Assembly (NCBI RefSeq): GCF_011305995.1
Contig: NZ_CP049910.1
Span: forward strand, 2,480,001-2,544,000
Origin: Diaphorobacter sp. HDW4A
GTDB lineage: Bacteria; Pseudomonadota; Gammaproteobacteria; Burkholderiales; Burkholderiaceae_C
Direction of reading: 5' to 3'
DNA: 64,000 bases
Part shown: positions 8,035 through 16,819 of the stretch, piece by piece
How the letters are laid out: every line of letters starts with the position of its first letter
Position numbering within the stretch: the first letter of the stretch is position 1
Program-made: the position numbers and the translations under genes
Notes under the pieces: model-generated
Seen by the model: the letters and a program-made list of their open reading frames with translations, nothing else
Told to the model about the DNA's origin: nothing
The model's database searches: none

Positions 8035-9024
8035 TCAGGGCTTCTGGACCAGTTCAGGGTGGGCGGTGGCAAGGGCCTCCCATGCGGCTCGCTGCTGCGC
8101 GAGCAACTTATCCATGACTTTTGGCGTGCTACCGCCAGCGCGCGCCCCCATGTCGGCCAGTCGAGCTGCAAACTCGGATGCGTCAGCCACCTTGCGGACC
8201 GTCTTGTTCAGTCGGTCCAGACGATCTCCTGCGATCTCGGACGGCACCTGCAACCCATACCAGATCGTCATCACGAAGTTCACACCGCTCTCCACAAAAG
8301 TCGGTACATCCGGCAGGGTAGGCAACAGGCGCTTGGCCGATGAAATGCCCAGAGCGCGCAGCTTGCCCGACTGCAGTTGTGGCAGCAGCACCGGAACCAG
8401 CGCGAACGCCGAATCGACCTGCCCCGACATCGCGTCCGTCACCGCCTGCGCCCCGCCCTTGTAGGGCACATGCAAAACATCCACACTGGCAGCCAATTTG
8501 AGTTTCTCCACATACGTATCGAGCTGCGCACTGGCAATCGAATATCTGCCTGGATCGCTCCGCGCGGCGTCCATGAACTCGCGCGGCGTGCGAAATGGTG
8601 CATCCGGATTGGTCGCGAGCACAAACGGTACTTCCGCCACGGTGCTGACCGACGTCAGTGCATCGTCCGGATCGAACGATGGTCTGGGCCCGAAGATGCT
8701 GTTGACGACCAGCGTGCTGCCACCGAACAACAGCGTATAGCCATCCGGTTTGGACTTGGCTACATAGTCGGAACCTATGTTAGTGGACGCGCCCGGGCGG
8801 TTGTCTACGTATACGGGTTGACCCAGCTCCCTGGCCATGCCTTCAGCAAGAATGCGCGCGATGGCATCGGTGCTCCCTCCCGCAGGGAATGGCACAACGA
8901 TGCGGATGCTTTGCGACGGGAACTCCTCTGGCAGCGGCGAAGCCGCCGATGCAGGAAATACAGCCATTCCGCACAGCAGCGTTGCAATAATGTTTCGGCC
9001 CCTTGACTGCAGTCGCGTTCTCAT
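8035..9024 (-). CDS. Bug/TctC-family tripartite tricarboxylate transporter substrate-binding protein
   Basis: This 329-aa periplasmic protein starts with a signal peptide (MRTRLQSRGRN, then a hydrophobic core ending ASAAS). It has the Bug fold hallmarks IRIVVPFPAGGSTD at the mature N-terminus, VDNRPGAS, HVPYKGGAQA and LPDVPTFVESG. Bug proteins capture small organic acids or related solutes for TctAB-type transporters or signalling systems. The chosen ATG at 9024 has AAGGG upstream; an ATG at 9054 lacks one. It is divergent from a MarR regulator, the likely controller. No tctAB genes adjoin it, although one pair exists near 58 kb. Confidence 0.88.
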   Translation of the reverse strand: MRTRLQSRGRNIIATLLCGMAVFPASAASPLPEEFPSQSIRIVVPFPAGGSTDAIARILAEGMARELGQPVYVDNRPGASTNIGSDYVAKSKPDGYTLLFGGSTLVVNSIFGPRPSFDPDDALTSVSTVAEVPFVLATNPDAPFRTPREFMDAARSDPGRYSIASAQLDTYVEKLKLAASVDVLHVPYKGGAQAVTDAMSGQVDSAFALVPVLLPQLQSGKLRALGISSAKRLLPTLPDVPTFVESGVNFVMTIWYGLQVPSEIAGDRLDRLNKTVRKVADASEFAARLADMGARAGGSTPKVMDKLLAQQRAAWEALATAHPELVQKP

Positions 9025-9097
9025 AAACCCTTCCCCCTCTCTGTCTGTCATCATTTTTTGTCAATTTAGTGCATTAACGATGTTCAATTTAGGAATC

Positions 9098-9121
9098 TTT
9101 GCAAGATAATATTATTTAACT
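9098..9121. promoter_or_regulatory. AT-rich palindrome between Bug and MarR genes
   Basis: The 67-97 bp divergent intergenic region is very AT-rich and holds the palindrome ATAATATTAT (9106-9115) just before the MarR start codon. MarR dimers usually bind such dyads near their own promoter. It is a candidate operator only. Confidence 0.3.
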
Positions 9122-9583
9122 ATGCACACAAAAGAACAATTGGATGACCTGCGGCAAAAACGCCGCTATGGCGTCGGACGCATGCTCTTGCTGGCTCGCA
9201 AGGACTTTGTCGCCCGGCTTCACGCCGTCATGGGGGATCAACTCAAGGATCTGCCGCCCGCAGCGGGCGGAATGCTTCCGTACATTGATCTGGAGGGAAC
9301 ACGAGGCACCGAGCTCGCGCGTCGCATGGGGGTCAGCAAACAGGCCGCCGGCAAGGCCGTTCGCGATCTCGAATCGACGGGACTTGTCACACGCGTGCAG
9401 GATCTCTCCGATGCGCGGGCCTTCAAGGTTCAGTTCTCCACCAAAGGGCTGGAGTACATGATGAAATTGCATGAGGCCATAGACCAAATCGAGGCCGATT
9501 ATGCTCGTCTATTGGGTCAGGAGAAAGCGCAGACTTTGAGAGAAGCGCTGTGTGAAATCGCCTATCGCAGCCCCCTCCCCTGA
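9122..9583 (+). CDS. MarR family transcriptional regulator
   Basis: This 153-aa cytoplasmic protein is predicted to be a dimeric winged-helix DNA-binding protein. The HTH is GTELARRMGVSKQAAGKAVRDLESTGLV around residues 61-88, followed by the wing LSDARAFKVQFSTKG, as in MarR proteins that repress small-molecule catabolic or transport genes. It is divergent from the Bug gene, which suggests that it controls that gene in response to an organic acid. No clear Shine-Dalgarno sequence precedes the ATG. Confidence 0.8.
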   Translation: MHTKEQLDDLRQKRRYGVGRMLLLARKDFVARLHAVMGDQLKDLPPAAGGMLPYIDLEGTRGTELARRMGVSKQAAGKAVRDLESTGLVTRVQDLSDARAFKVQFSTKGLEYMMKLHEAIDQIEADYARLLGQEKAQTLREALCEIAYRSPLP

Positions 9584-10079
9584 AACGCGCACTCGGCGCC
9601 TAAGAGGTGCCCCTGAATTCCATTTCCACGTCAACACTCACTTGCGGCATTGCTGCAGGTTTGTGCACGCTGGTACGCGATTTCACTCAAGCTGGCCCTA
9701 TGGCCGATAAATTGAAACAATTGTTCACACATTCAACTGCGCTACACAAATCGTCAATACCCCTGGTATTTGGTTGAGTCTTCTAATCGGTTTTTATCTC
9801 GGAAAAATCGTCTGCACATGAGGCTTGGCGCGGGTTTGACTACGTCAATACTTGCCTCGCCACTAAGGATCACAAATTCCGAAATACAGCAATAGGAATT
9901 GAAATCAACAAGCCATTCATTTGATTTCAATCAACTTAATCTATTGGCTACAAAAGAAACCAGTTGTTAAAACCCTGACAGGCGTCCAAACGTTTCGCAG
10001 GGATCGGTGGCCTGTTTTCCTTGATACCCTCGTCTCGAAGCGTCGAGCCTTTATTCGATTCTTTTGTGAGAGGTGACAT
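9584..10079. other. AT-rich intergenic region with a long inverted repeat
   Basis: No gene is supported in these 496 bp. Two dyads stand out. AACAATTGTT lies at 9716-9725. A perfect 11-bp inverted repeat, ATTGAAATCAA / TTGATTTCAAT (9898-9908 and 9921-9931, 12-nt spacer), lies about 150 bp before the MHYT gene. The second could be an operator or a transcribed hairpin. The AT content contrasts with the flanking genes. Confidence 0.45.
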
Positions 10080-10871
10080 ATGGGAACAGTGGTCAATACC
10101 AGCTACAACATGGATCTCGTTGTGCTGTCTTACGTCATATCGGTCATTGGCGCCTTCATTGCGCTTTTCTCGGCAGGCCGACTGCGACCCAATACCAAGA
10201 ATCGACAAGCCTACCTTTTCAGCGTTGCCAGTGCGGGCGTAGCTTTGGGCGGCATCGGTGTATGGTCCATGCACTTCATCGCGATGCTCGCGCTGCGAAT
10301 GGATGTCGGCCTTGGCTACTCCGTCTGGGAGACACTGATCTCGCTGGTCGCCGCCATCGCCATTTCCGGATTCGCCTTTCACTTCGTGGCTCTCAACCCC
10401 ACCAGTCTTCCACGCCTGCTCACCGCAGGAGCCACACTGGGACTCGGGGCTGTGGTCATGCACTATCTGGGCATGTACGGTATGCGCTTTGCGGGCCATT
10501 TCCAGTGGGACTACGTACGCGTCGGCATCTCGGTGCTGATCGCGTTGGTCGCGGCCACAGCCGCCCTTTGGCTCGCATTCAACACCCGCAGTCTGAGCAC
10601 GCGCATCACAGCAGCTTTCATCATGGCGATTGCCGTGTGCGCCATGCACTACACCGGCATGAGCGCCGCTGAATTCATCTGCACCACCGAGAACCGCCGC
10701 GCGATTCCCACGGGGGCCAACATCATCAGCGTGCTCGATCTGCCGATGATGGTGATCACGCTGGCCGTAGGCATGTCAGTGGCGCTGCTGGTCGATCTGG
10801 CCTTCCTCTCTTTCCAAGACAACTCCGCACTGCGCAATCGCAAGGAATTCGCGACATCGCGACTGCATTGA
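10080..10871 (+). CDS. MHYT-domain integral membrane sensor protein
   Basis: This 263-aa protein has about seven predicted transmembrane helices and three MHYT-type motifs: SMHFIAM (about residue 62), VMHYLGM (about 125) and AMHYTGM (about 189). Conserved Met/His residues near the membrane surface are proposed to bind copper and sense O2, CO or NO. The domain is often fused to GGDEF/EAL or kinase modules. Here it is stand-alone, with only a short cytoplasmic tail and no effector domain, so an output partner must be encoded elsewhere. The gene is monocistronic and followed by a strong terminator. Confidence 0.88.
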   Translation: MGTVVNTSYNMDLVVLSYVISVIGAFIALFSAGRLRPNTKNRQAYLFSVASAGVALGGIGVWSMHFIAMLALRMDVGLGYSVWETLISLVAAIAISGFAFHFVALNPTSLPRLLTAGATLGLGAVVMHYLGMYGMRFAGHFQWDYVRVGISVLIALVAATAALWLAFNTRSLSTRITAAFIMAIAVCAMHYTGMSAAEFICTTENRRAIPTGANIISVLDLPMMVITLAVGMSVALLVDLAFLSFQDNSALRNRKEFATSRLH

Positions 10872-10945
10872 TTGAATCGAGTTGAGCAAGCGCTTTTAGC
10901 GGCGCTGAAGCCCGGGCTCTGACCCGGCGTGGTGAAATCTCCTGT

Positions 10946-10980
10946 GGGAGCGGTGCATTCGTGCGTCGCTCCCTTTTTTT
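10946..10980 (+). terminator. Rho-independent terminator after the MHYT gene
   Basis: GGGAGCG and CGCTCCC form a 7-bp stem around a 14-nt loop, followed at once by TTTTTTT. This separates the MHYT gene from the promoter region of the next operon. The rest of 10981-11328 shows no gene and holds the operator at 11157-11174. Confidence 0.85.
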
Positions 10981-11156
10981 GTTCTCCCCGCTCCTGCTCG
11001 TCACCAGTCCGCCCGCCATCGCGGTGCATGCGTCGCCCCAGTCATGGGCACAGCCACCTGCGTTCAGCACCGTTCGAGTGCCTGAAAGTGGCTCGCATTT
11101 TGCTATCTCACCTCAACTCAGTGAAAACCACTACACATATGTATTGATCACTTTAT

Positions 11157-11174
11157 TCATAACTGTCTACACTT
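11157..11174. promoter_or_regulatory. Candidate GntR operator in front of the RidA-DadA-ABC operon
   Basis: TCATAACTGTCTACACTT is identical, in inverted orientation, to 23471-23488 upstream of the indolepyruvate oxidoreductase gene. The core TGTCTACA (11164-11171) is a TGT-N2-ACA dyad, the form expected for FadR/FCD-type GntR regulators. Directly downstream, GTCTA...TAGAC extends the dyad (11166-11183). The GntR gene at 23673 is the natural candidate binder. Confidence 0.65.
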
Positions 11175-11328
11175 ACTTAGACACTAATTAATTGCATCGT
11201 AAATCAATGACTTCATTGAAAACTTTGCACTGATGCGTGCTGTTTTCATGCGCCTTTTCCGCAGACCATCTTCCGCCAGGATTGCGCATGGTTTTTCTTG
11301 TTAATTCTTTGTTTTTCTGGAGTCCTCC

Positions 11329-11676
11329 ATGAGCATCAAGCGCCTTCACACCAACGCCCGCATGAGCCAGTCCGTCATCGCCAATGGCTTTGTCTTCCTG
11401 GCCGGTCAGGTCGCTACCGACACATCGCTGAATGTGGCCGGTCAGACCCAACAGATCCTCGACAAGATCGACGCCCTGCTCGCCGAGTCCGGCAGCGACA
11501 AAACGAAGATCGTGCAGGCCACGATCTGGCTGGCAGACCACCAGACCTTCAATGAAATGAATGGCATCTGGGACGCCTGGGTTCCCGAAGAAAACGCACC
11601 CGCCCGAGCCTGTGTCGAATCGGCCCTCGCCTTCCCGCCCTACACCGTCGAGATCGGCGTGATCGCCACCGTCTGA
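11329..11676 (+). CDS. RidA family protein (imine/enamine deaminase), copy 1
   Basis: This 115-aa RidA/YjgF-YER057c-UK114 protein normally forms trimers whose subunit interfaces hydrolyse reactive 2-imino acids to 2-keto acids and ammonia. Characteristic segments are NGFVFLAGQVA, ADHQTFNEMNGIWDAWV and ARACVESAL, with the substrate-carboxylate-binding Arg in the last one. It is the first gene of the operon, 32 bp before the DadA-like dehydrogenase that would produce an imino acid. A copy that is nearly identical in most positions sits at 24578. A FadR-type operator lies about 155 bp upstream. Confidence 0.9.
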   Translation: MSIKRLHTNARMSQSVIANGFVFLAGQVATDTSLNVAGQTQQILDKIDALLAESGSDKTKIVQATIWLADHQTFNEMNGIWDAWVPEENAPARACVESALAFPPYTVEIGVIATV

Positions 11677-11708
11677 GGCCACGCCAATCAAACGACAAGG
11701 GCTGCCAC

Positions 11709-12953
11709 ATGCATACCGTCATCCTCGGCGCCGGCGTTGCGGGCGTTACCACGGCCTGGTATCTGGCGAAGCAAGGCCGGCAGGTGACCGTGATCGATCG
11801 CCAGACGCAGGCCGCATCGGAAACGAGCTACGCCAACGCCGGCATGATCGCGCCGGGCCATTCCTACACTTGGGCCTCGCCGCGTGCGCCAGGGATTCTG
11901 TGGCGGTCCTTGCGCGACGACACGCAGGCACTGCGCCTCAAACTCAACCTCGATCCGCACATGTGGACCTGGCTGTGGAAGTTCTGGCAGAACTGCACCG
12001 CTGAGCGTTCGCGCATCAACACCAGCCGCAAGCTGGTGCTGTGCCGCTACTCGCAATCGCAACTGCAGGCGCTGACCAGCGAGCTGCAGCTCGAATACGA
12101 GCGCCTGTCGAGTGGCGCGCTCTACATGTACCGCGATGCGGCATCGCTTGCGCGCGGCACCGCCAACATGAAGATCCTGTCGGACGGCGGAATGGATCTG
12201 CGCACGTTGAACACCGATGAGGTCATTGCGCACGAACCGGCTCTGGCCGCCGCGCGCGAACACATCGCCGGAGCGATCTACGCGCCCACCGACGAGAGCG
12301 GCGACGCGCGCATGTTCACCCGCAATCTGGCAAAGCGCTGCGCCGATGTCGGAGTGCGCTTTCTGTACGACACGCCCATTGACGGCATCAACGTGGCGGG
12401 TGATCGCATCGAAGGCATCCGCACGCCCAAGGGCGTGATCACCGGCGACGACTATGTGCTGAGCCTCGGCAGCTACTCGCCCATCGTGGCACGGCCACTC
12501 GGCTACTCGCTGCCGATCTATCCGGTCAAGGGCTACTCGGTGACCTTTCCGATCCACAAAGGCCACATCGCGCCGACGATGTGCGGCGTGGACGAGAACA
12601 ACCTCGTCGCCTGGGCGCGCTTCGGCGACCGCCTGCGCGTGACCGCCACCGCCGAATTCAGCGGCTACGACCGCACGCACAAACCCGAAGACTTCGCGGC
12701 GATGCTGCGGGTGGTCAAGCAGCTGTTCCCGAATGGCGCGAATTTTTCAGAGCCCGACTACTGGGCCGGACTGCGCCCGATGACGCCCGAGAACACGCCG
12801 ATCCTCGGCGCCTCGCGGCATCGCAATCTGTTTCTCAACACCGGCCACGGCCACATGGGCTGGACCATGGCCTGCGGCACTGCCAGCGTGGTCGCCGACC
12901 TCATGGCCGGTCGCACGCCCGCCATCGACATCACAGGAATGACACTCGCATGA
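11709..12953 (+). CDS. D-amino acid dehydrogenase, small subunit-like (DadA family)
   Basis: This 414-aa FAD-dependent oxidoreductase has an N-terminal dinucleotide-binding motif VILGAGVAGVTTAWYLA, then ETSYANAGMIAPGHSYTWASP, typical of DadA. Its C-terminal FAD/substrate region holds YWAGLRPMTPENTPILG and NTGHGHMGWTMACGTA. DadA oxidises D-amino acids to imino/keto acids and passes electrons to the respiratory chain at the inner membrane. The operon partners (RidA, a racemase-superfamily enzyme and an uptake system) support amino-acid catabolism. The substrate range is not evident. Its stop overlaps the next start (ATGA). Confidence 0.88.
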   Translation: MHTVILGAGVAGVTTAWYLAKQGRQVTVIDRQTQAASETSYANAGMIAPGHSYTWASPRAPGILWRSLRDDTQALRLKLNLDPHMWTWLWKFWQNCTAERSRINTSRKLVLCRYSQSQLQALTSELQLEYERLSSGALYMYRDAASLARGTANMKILSDGGMDLRTLNTDEVIAHEPALAAAREHIAGAIYAPTDESGDARMFTRNLAKRCADVGVRFLYDTPIDGINVAGDRIEGIRTPKGVITGDDYVLSLGSYSPIVARPLGYSLPIYPVKGYSVTFPIHKGHIAPTMCGVDENNLVAWARFGDRLRVTATAEFSGYDRTHKPEDFAAMLRVVKQLFPNGANFSEPDYWAGLRPMTPENTPILGASRHRNLFLNTGHGHMGWTMACGTASVVADLMAGRTPAIDITGMTLA

Positions 12954-13744
12954 GCTCCACCGCAACAATCTCCCAGAGCGCTACCAACGACCGCTACCAA
13001 ATCATCCCGTTCACCATGGACGACGGCGTGATGCCGCGCGCCGCCATCGGCCTCGTCGTGCTCGCCACCGACCAGACGCTCGAGCATGAATGGCGTCAGG
13101 TCTTTGCCTGCGTGCCGGGCGTGGCGTATTTCGAGGCACGCCTGCACAACTCGCCCGACATCAATCCGGTGACGCTCGCCGAGATGGAAAAGGACATCCC
13201 CGCCGCCGTGCAGCTCATCGTGCCCGATGTGCCGCTGCAAGTGGTCGCGTTCGGCTGCACATCCGGCTCTGTCGTGATCGGTGAGGACAACATCGCGCGG
13301 CAGATCCGCAGCGTGCGCCCCGGCATCGCCACGACCACGCCAATCACCGCCGCCGTGGCCGGTCTGCGTGCGCTCGGCAAGCGGCGCATCGCGCTCATCA
13401 CACCGTATGTGGAGAGCGTGAACACGCTGTTCGCGACGCATCTGGCCAAGAGCGACATGCGGGTCAACCGCGTCGCCACCTTCAACCACTCCAACGACAA
13501 CGAGGTTGCGCGCATCGACCGCGAATCGCTGCGCAACGCGGTGATGACCGCCGGTCGTCACGATGACGTGGACGCCGTATTCGTCTCCTGCACCAGCCTG
13601 CGCATGGCGACGCTGATCAGCGACTTCGAAAAGGAACTCGGCAAGCCCGTGCTCGCGAGCAACAGCGCCATGGCCTGGCATTCGCTGCGTCTGGCCGGTG
13701 TCAACGACGTGCTGCCGCAGTTCGGCCGCCTCTATGAAGTCTGA
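12950..13744 (+). CDS. Asp/Glu racemase superfamily enzyme (maleate isomerase/arylmalonate decarboxylase type)
   Basis: This 264-aa enzyme has the two-cysteine arrangement of the superfamily: AFGCTSGS near residue 103 and VSCTSLRMA near residue 208. The paired Cys act on the two faces of a carboxylate alpha-carbon in racemases, maleate cis-trans isomerase and arylmalonate decarboxylase. Start ATG 12950 overlaps the dehydrogenase stop, so translation is coupled. In this operon a racemase supplying the D-isomer to DadA is plausible. Sequence features are closer to the maleate isomerase/AMDase branch, however, so isomerisation or decarboxylation of a dicarboxylate is an alternative. Confidence 0.78.
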   Translation: MSSTATISQSATNDRYQIIPFTMDDGVMPRAAIGLVVLATDQTLEHEWRQVFACVPGVAYFEARLHNSPDINPVTLAEMEKDIPAAVQLIVPDVPLQVVAFGCTSGSVVIGEDNIARQIRSVRPGIATTTPITAAVAGLRALGKRRIALITPYVESVNTLFATHLAKSDMRVNRVATFNHSNDNEVARIDRESLRNAVMTAGRHDDVDAVFVSCTSLRMATLISDFEKELGKPVLASNSAMAWHSLRLAGVNDVLPQFGRLYEV

Positions 13745-13813
13745 TTTTCCGTTCACTACAACCTCGCTCTCCCCACCCTTCACGTTAACGCTTTCACCCA
13801 CCAGGAGTCGACC

Positions 13814-14959
13814 ATGAGCCCTGCTTTCCCATCGTTCCCCACCTCCACATCACGCCGCACCACGCTGGCCGCCGCACTGTGTCTGCTGGCCCTCACCGGC
13901 ACTGGCGCGGCCCGCGCGCAGGACAGCATCCAGATCGGTGCTGTGCTGTCGCTCACCGGCGCCAACGCCACCGTGGGCGAAGACGTGCGCCGTGGCGTGC
14001 TGCTCGGCATCGAGCATGTGAACGCCAAGGGCGGCGTGCTCGGCAAGAAGCTCAACCTCATCATTGAGGACTCGGGCGGCAACCCGACCACGGCGCTCTC
14101 GGCCGCGCGCAAGCTCGCGACGGTGGACAAGGTGCCGGTGGTGATGGGCGAATACTCATCGGGCATCACGCTGCCGATGGCGCAGTATCTTGTGAAAGAA
14201 GGCATCACCCACATCAACATCGCCAGCAGCAGCACCAAGGTCCGCGAGATCGGAGCGACCTCGTTCAGCCTCGTCGGCCTTGAGAACTTCGGCAACGCGT
14301 TCTCGGCCAAGGACACCTGGGAGCTTGGGCTGCGCAAGGTCGCCCTCGTCGCGCCCAACAACGCCTACGGCCAAGGTGTGGCGCACGGCTTCCGTCAGGA
14401 GTTCGAGAAACTCGGTGGCAAGATCGTGAGCGAAGTGCTCTACACCGCTGGTCAATCCACCTACCGCCGCGAGCTGCAACAGATCGCGCGCGCCAATCCT
14501 GATGGCTACGTCTACACCGCCTACGGTCAGGAGTCCGCTGTACTCAATCGCGAGGCTGAAGAGCTGGGCCTGCGCAAAGTGCCGTTCTACGCGATCCTGA
14601 TGAGCATGAGCCTCTCGGACACCGCCCCCGCCATCGCCAATGGCCAGATCGGTATGGAGCTTGGATCGCTGCGCGGCGCGACCGGCAAGGCCTACGGCGA
14701 AGCCTTCGCGGCCAAGTACAAGGAGCCGCCCAAGACAGCCTACACCGGCTACGGCTACGACGCCGTGCTGCTGACCGCCGCCGCCATGGAAAAGACCAAG
14801 TCCACCAAGGCCGCCGACGTGCAGGCCGCGTTGCGCGACATCGGCAGCGCGGGCTTCGAGGGCGTTACCGGCAACATCCAGTTCGACAAGGACCGCCAGC
14901 GCGTTGATCCGCCCTACGACAAGCTGAAGTTCGAAAACGGCAAGCTCGGTCCACGCTGA
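13814..14959 (+). CDS. Branched-chain-type ABC transporter substrate-binding protein (LivK family)
   Basis: This 381-aa periplasmic protein has a long signal peptide ending ARAQ (about residue 36). The mature part starts DSIQIGAVLSLTGANATVGED and contains EHVNAKGGVLGKKLNLIIEDSGGNP, VMGEYSSG and VALVAPNNAYGQG. This is the PBP1-type fold used for branched-chain amino acids, amides, ureas and aromatic acids. A hairpin between it and the permease genes probably lets the binding protein be made in excess. The ligand is not identifiable; the flanking DadA and racemase genes suggest an amino acid. Confidence 0.88.
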   Translation: MSPAFPSFPTSTSRRTTLAAALCLLALTGTGAARAQDSIQIGAVLSLTGANATVGEDVRRGVLLGIEHVNAKGGVLGKKLNLIIEDSGGNPTTALSAARKLATVDKVPVVMGEYSSGITLPMAQYLVKEGITHINIASSSTKVREIGATSFSLVGLENFGNAFSAKDTWELGLRKVALVAPNNAYGQGVAHGFRQEFEKLGGKIVSEVLYTAGQSTYRRELQQIARANPDGYVYTAYGQESAVLNREAEELGLRKVPFYAILMSMSLSDTAPAIANGQIGMELGSLRGATGKAYGEAFAAKYKEPPKTAYTGYGYDAVLLTAAAMEKTKSTKAADVQAALRDIGSAGFEGVTGNIQFDKDRQRVDPPYDKLKFENGKLGPR

Positions 14960-14975
14960 CGCGACACCGATCCGC

Positions 14976-15016
14976 GCGTGCTGCAGATCCATTTCGTCAC
15001 AGGATCTGCCGCACGC
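14976..15016 (+). terminator. Long intercistronic hairpin after the binding-protein gene
   Basis: GCGTGCTGCAGATCC pairs with GGATCTGCCGCACGC (14 of 15 positions) around an 11-nt loop, 16 nt after the stop. There is no T-run. Such hairpins in ABC operons protect the binding-protein mRNA and reduce read-through into permease genes. Confidence 0.6.
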
Positions 15017-15045
15017 TCCGCCCCCCCTCCTTTCGTTTTCCCGAC

Positions 15046-15939
15046 ATGCTTCAATTCATCGTTGACACCTTGCTGAGGGCATCCGATCTGGCGCTGATTG
15101 CGCTCGGTCTGTCCATGCTCTATGGGCTGGTGAAGTTCCCCAACGTCGCGCATGTGCAATACGCCATGTTCGGCGCTTATGTGTGCTACGGCCTGCATCT
15201 GGCGGGCGTTCCGCTGGTGGCCGCGATTGCCGCAGCCGCCATCGCGACCGGCGTGCTCACGCTGGTGCTGCAGATGTTCGTGTTCCAGCGCCTGCTACGC
15301 GGCGGCCCAGCCATCGCGATGATCGGCTCGCTTGCCGTCGCCATGCTGGTCATCGCGATCATGCAAGGGCTTGCCGGATCATTTCCGCGCATGTTCAACC
15401 TGCCGCGCACCGAACCAATGGTGATAGCCGACGTGCGCATCGCCCGCGCGCAAATCTACGCCATCGCCACCACCGTTGTGCTGCTAGGCGCTTTCATCAT
15501 CCTGCTATTCCACACCCGCATGGGCCGCGCCATGCGCGCGCTCGCCTGCAATAGCGCATTGGCCAATGCGTCGGGCCTCAACGCCGCGTTCATCACCTAC
15601 ATGGTGAGTTTCAGCGCAGGCGCTCTCGCGGGGCTGGGCGGCAGCATGCTGGCACTGTCGACCGGCGCGCACATCAACCTCGGCAACGATCTGCTGCTGC
15701 CGGTGTTCGCGGCCGCGATTCTCGGAGGGCTCGGCAATCCGCTCGGCGCGGTCGTTGGTGCGCTGCTGATCGCGTTCACCGAAACCGCCGTCACCAACAT
15801 CAACTTCGGCCCGGTCATGGGGCAAGAGCTTGCTTTCCTGCCGGTGGCCTACATCAGCGCTGCATCGTTCCTGATCCTGCTGTTGGCCCTGCTCCTGCGT
15901 CCCTACGGCCTGTTCGACCGGGAGGTGCGCCGTGTTTGA
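15046..15939 (+). CDS. Branched-chain-type ABC transporter permease (LivH family)
   Basis: This 297-aa inner-membrane protein has about eight predicted helices. LivH-family features are ALGLSMLYGLVKFPNVAH near the N-terminus, RALACNSALANASGLN (the cytoplasmic coupling region) and a late AAILGGLGNPLGAVVGALLI. It forms the translocation channel with the LivM-like protein. Its stop overlaps the next gene's GTG start by 8 bp. Confidence 0.9.
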   Translation: MLQFIVDTLLRASDLALIALGLSMLYGLVKFPNVAHVQYAMFGAYVCYGLHLAGVPLVAAIAAAAIATGVLTLVLQMFVFQRLLRGGPAIAMIGSLAVAMLVIAIMQGLAGSFPRMFNLPRTEPMVIADVRIARAQIYAIATTVVLLGAFIILLFHTRMGRAMRALACNSALANASGLNAAFITYMVSFSAGALAGLGGSMLALSTGAHINLGNDLLLPVFAAAILGGLGNPLGAVVGALLIAFTETAVTNINFGPVMGQELAFLPVAYISAASFLILLLALLLRPYGLFDREVRRV

Positions 15940-16819
15940 TTTCCTGATTTCCTCCTTCACCATCGCGGGCATCTACGCATTGATGGCCTTTGGCCTCAAT
16001 CTGCAGGCGGGCTACGCGGGGCTGCTCAACTTCGGCCACATCGCTTTCGCGGGGCTTGGCGCGTATGCGGCGGGCATTGGCTTTCAACTCGGTTGGTCGC
16101 CGGTTGCCAGTCTGGGGCTGGGCCTGTGCTCGGCCATGTTGCTCGGCCTGTTCATGGCCAGCATCGGCCGCAAGCTCGCGGCCGACTACTGGGGCATCGC
16201 GACACTCGCGGTCGCGGAAATCCTGCGCACTATTGCCACCAACGAAGGCTGGCTCACCGGCGGCGCCAACGGCATCAGCGCCATCCCTGCGCTGTTCGAC
16301 GGCCTGTCGCGCCCCTGGGATGCCGTCGCGTTTCTCACACTGGTGGCCGTGGTGCTCGCGCTCGTCGCCTGGGTCTGCACCCGTATCGGCAATGGCCGCT
16401 TCGGCCGCGCCCTGCGCCTGATGCGCGAAGAGCCTCAACTGGCCACCTGCATGGGCTACAACCTCAAGTCGCTCAAGACGCGCGCCATCATCACCGGCGC
16501 GGCGGTGACTTCGCTCGGCGGCTTTCTCTATGCGCACTACATGAGCTTTGCGGGTCCCGAATACATGCTCGCGTCCGAGACCTTTCTGCTCTGGACCATG
16601 CTGATGATCGGCGGCCTCGGCAACTCGGTGGGCGTGCTCGTCGGCGTCGTCGTGGTGCAAGCGGCCTATGTGTTCGTTCCCTTCATCAAGGACTGGCTGA
16701 GCCTCAGCTCCGATGTCTCGGGCGCGCTGCGCCTCGGGCTGATCGGCGCCATCCTGCTGCTGTGCCTGATGTGGCGCAGCGAGGGCCTTGTTCCAGAAAA
16801 ACTGCGGAAGATGCCATGA
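15932..16819 (+). CDS. Branched-chain-type ABC transporter permease (LivM family)
   Basis: This 295-aa inner-membrane protein shows the LivM signatures GLNLQAGYAGLLNFGHIAF near residue 22, YWGIATLAVAEILRT and GRALRLMREEPQLATCMGYN, then MLMIGGLGNSVGVLVG. It starts at GTG 15932 with GGGAGG just upstream and ends in ATGA overlap with the ATPase gene. It pairs with the LivH-like permease. Confidence 0.9.
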   Translation: MFDFLISSFTIAGIYALMAFGLNLQAGYAGLLNFGHIAFAGLGAYAAGIGFQLGWSPVASLGLGLCSAMLLGLFMASIGRKLAADYWGIATLAVAEILRTIATNEGWLTGGANGISAIPALFDGLSRPWDAVAFLTLVAVVLALVAWVCTRIGNGRFGRALRLMREEPQLATCMGYNLKSLKTRAIITGAAVTSLGGFLYAHYMSFAGPEYMLASETFLLWTMLMIGGLGNSVGVLVGVVVVQAAYVFVPFIKDWLSLSSDVSGALRLGLIGAILLLCLMWRSEGLVPEKLRKMP

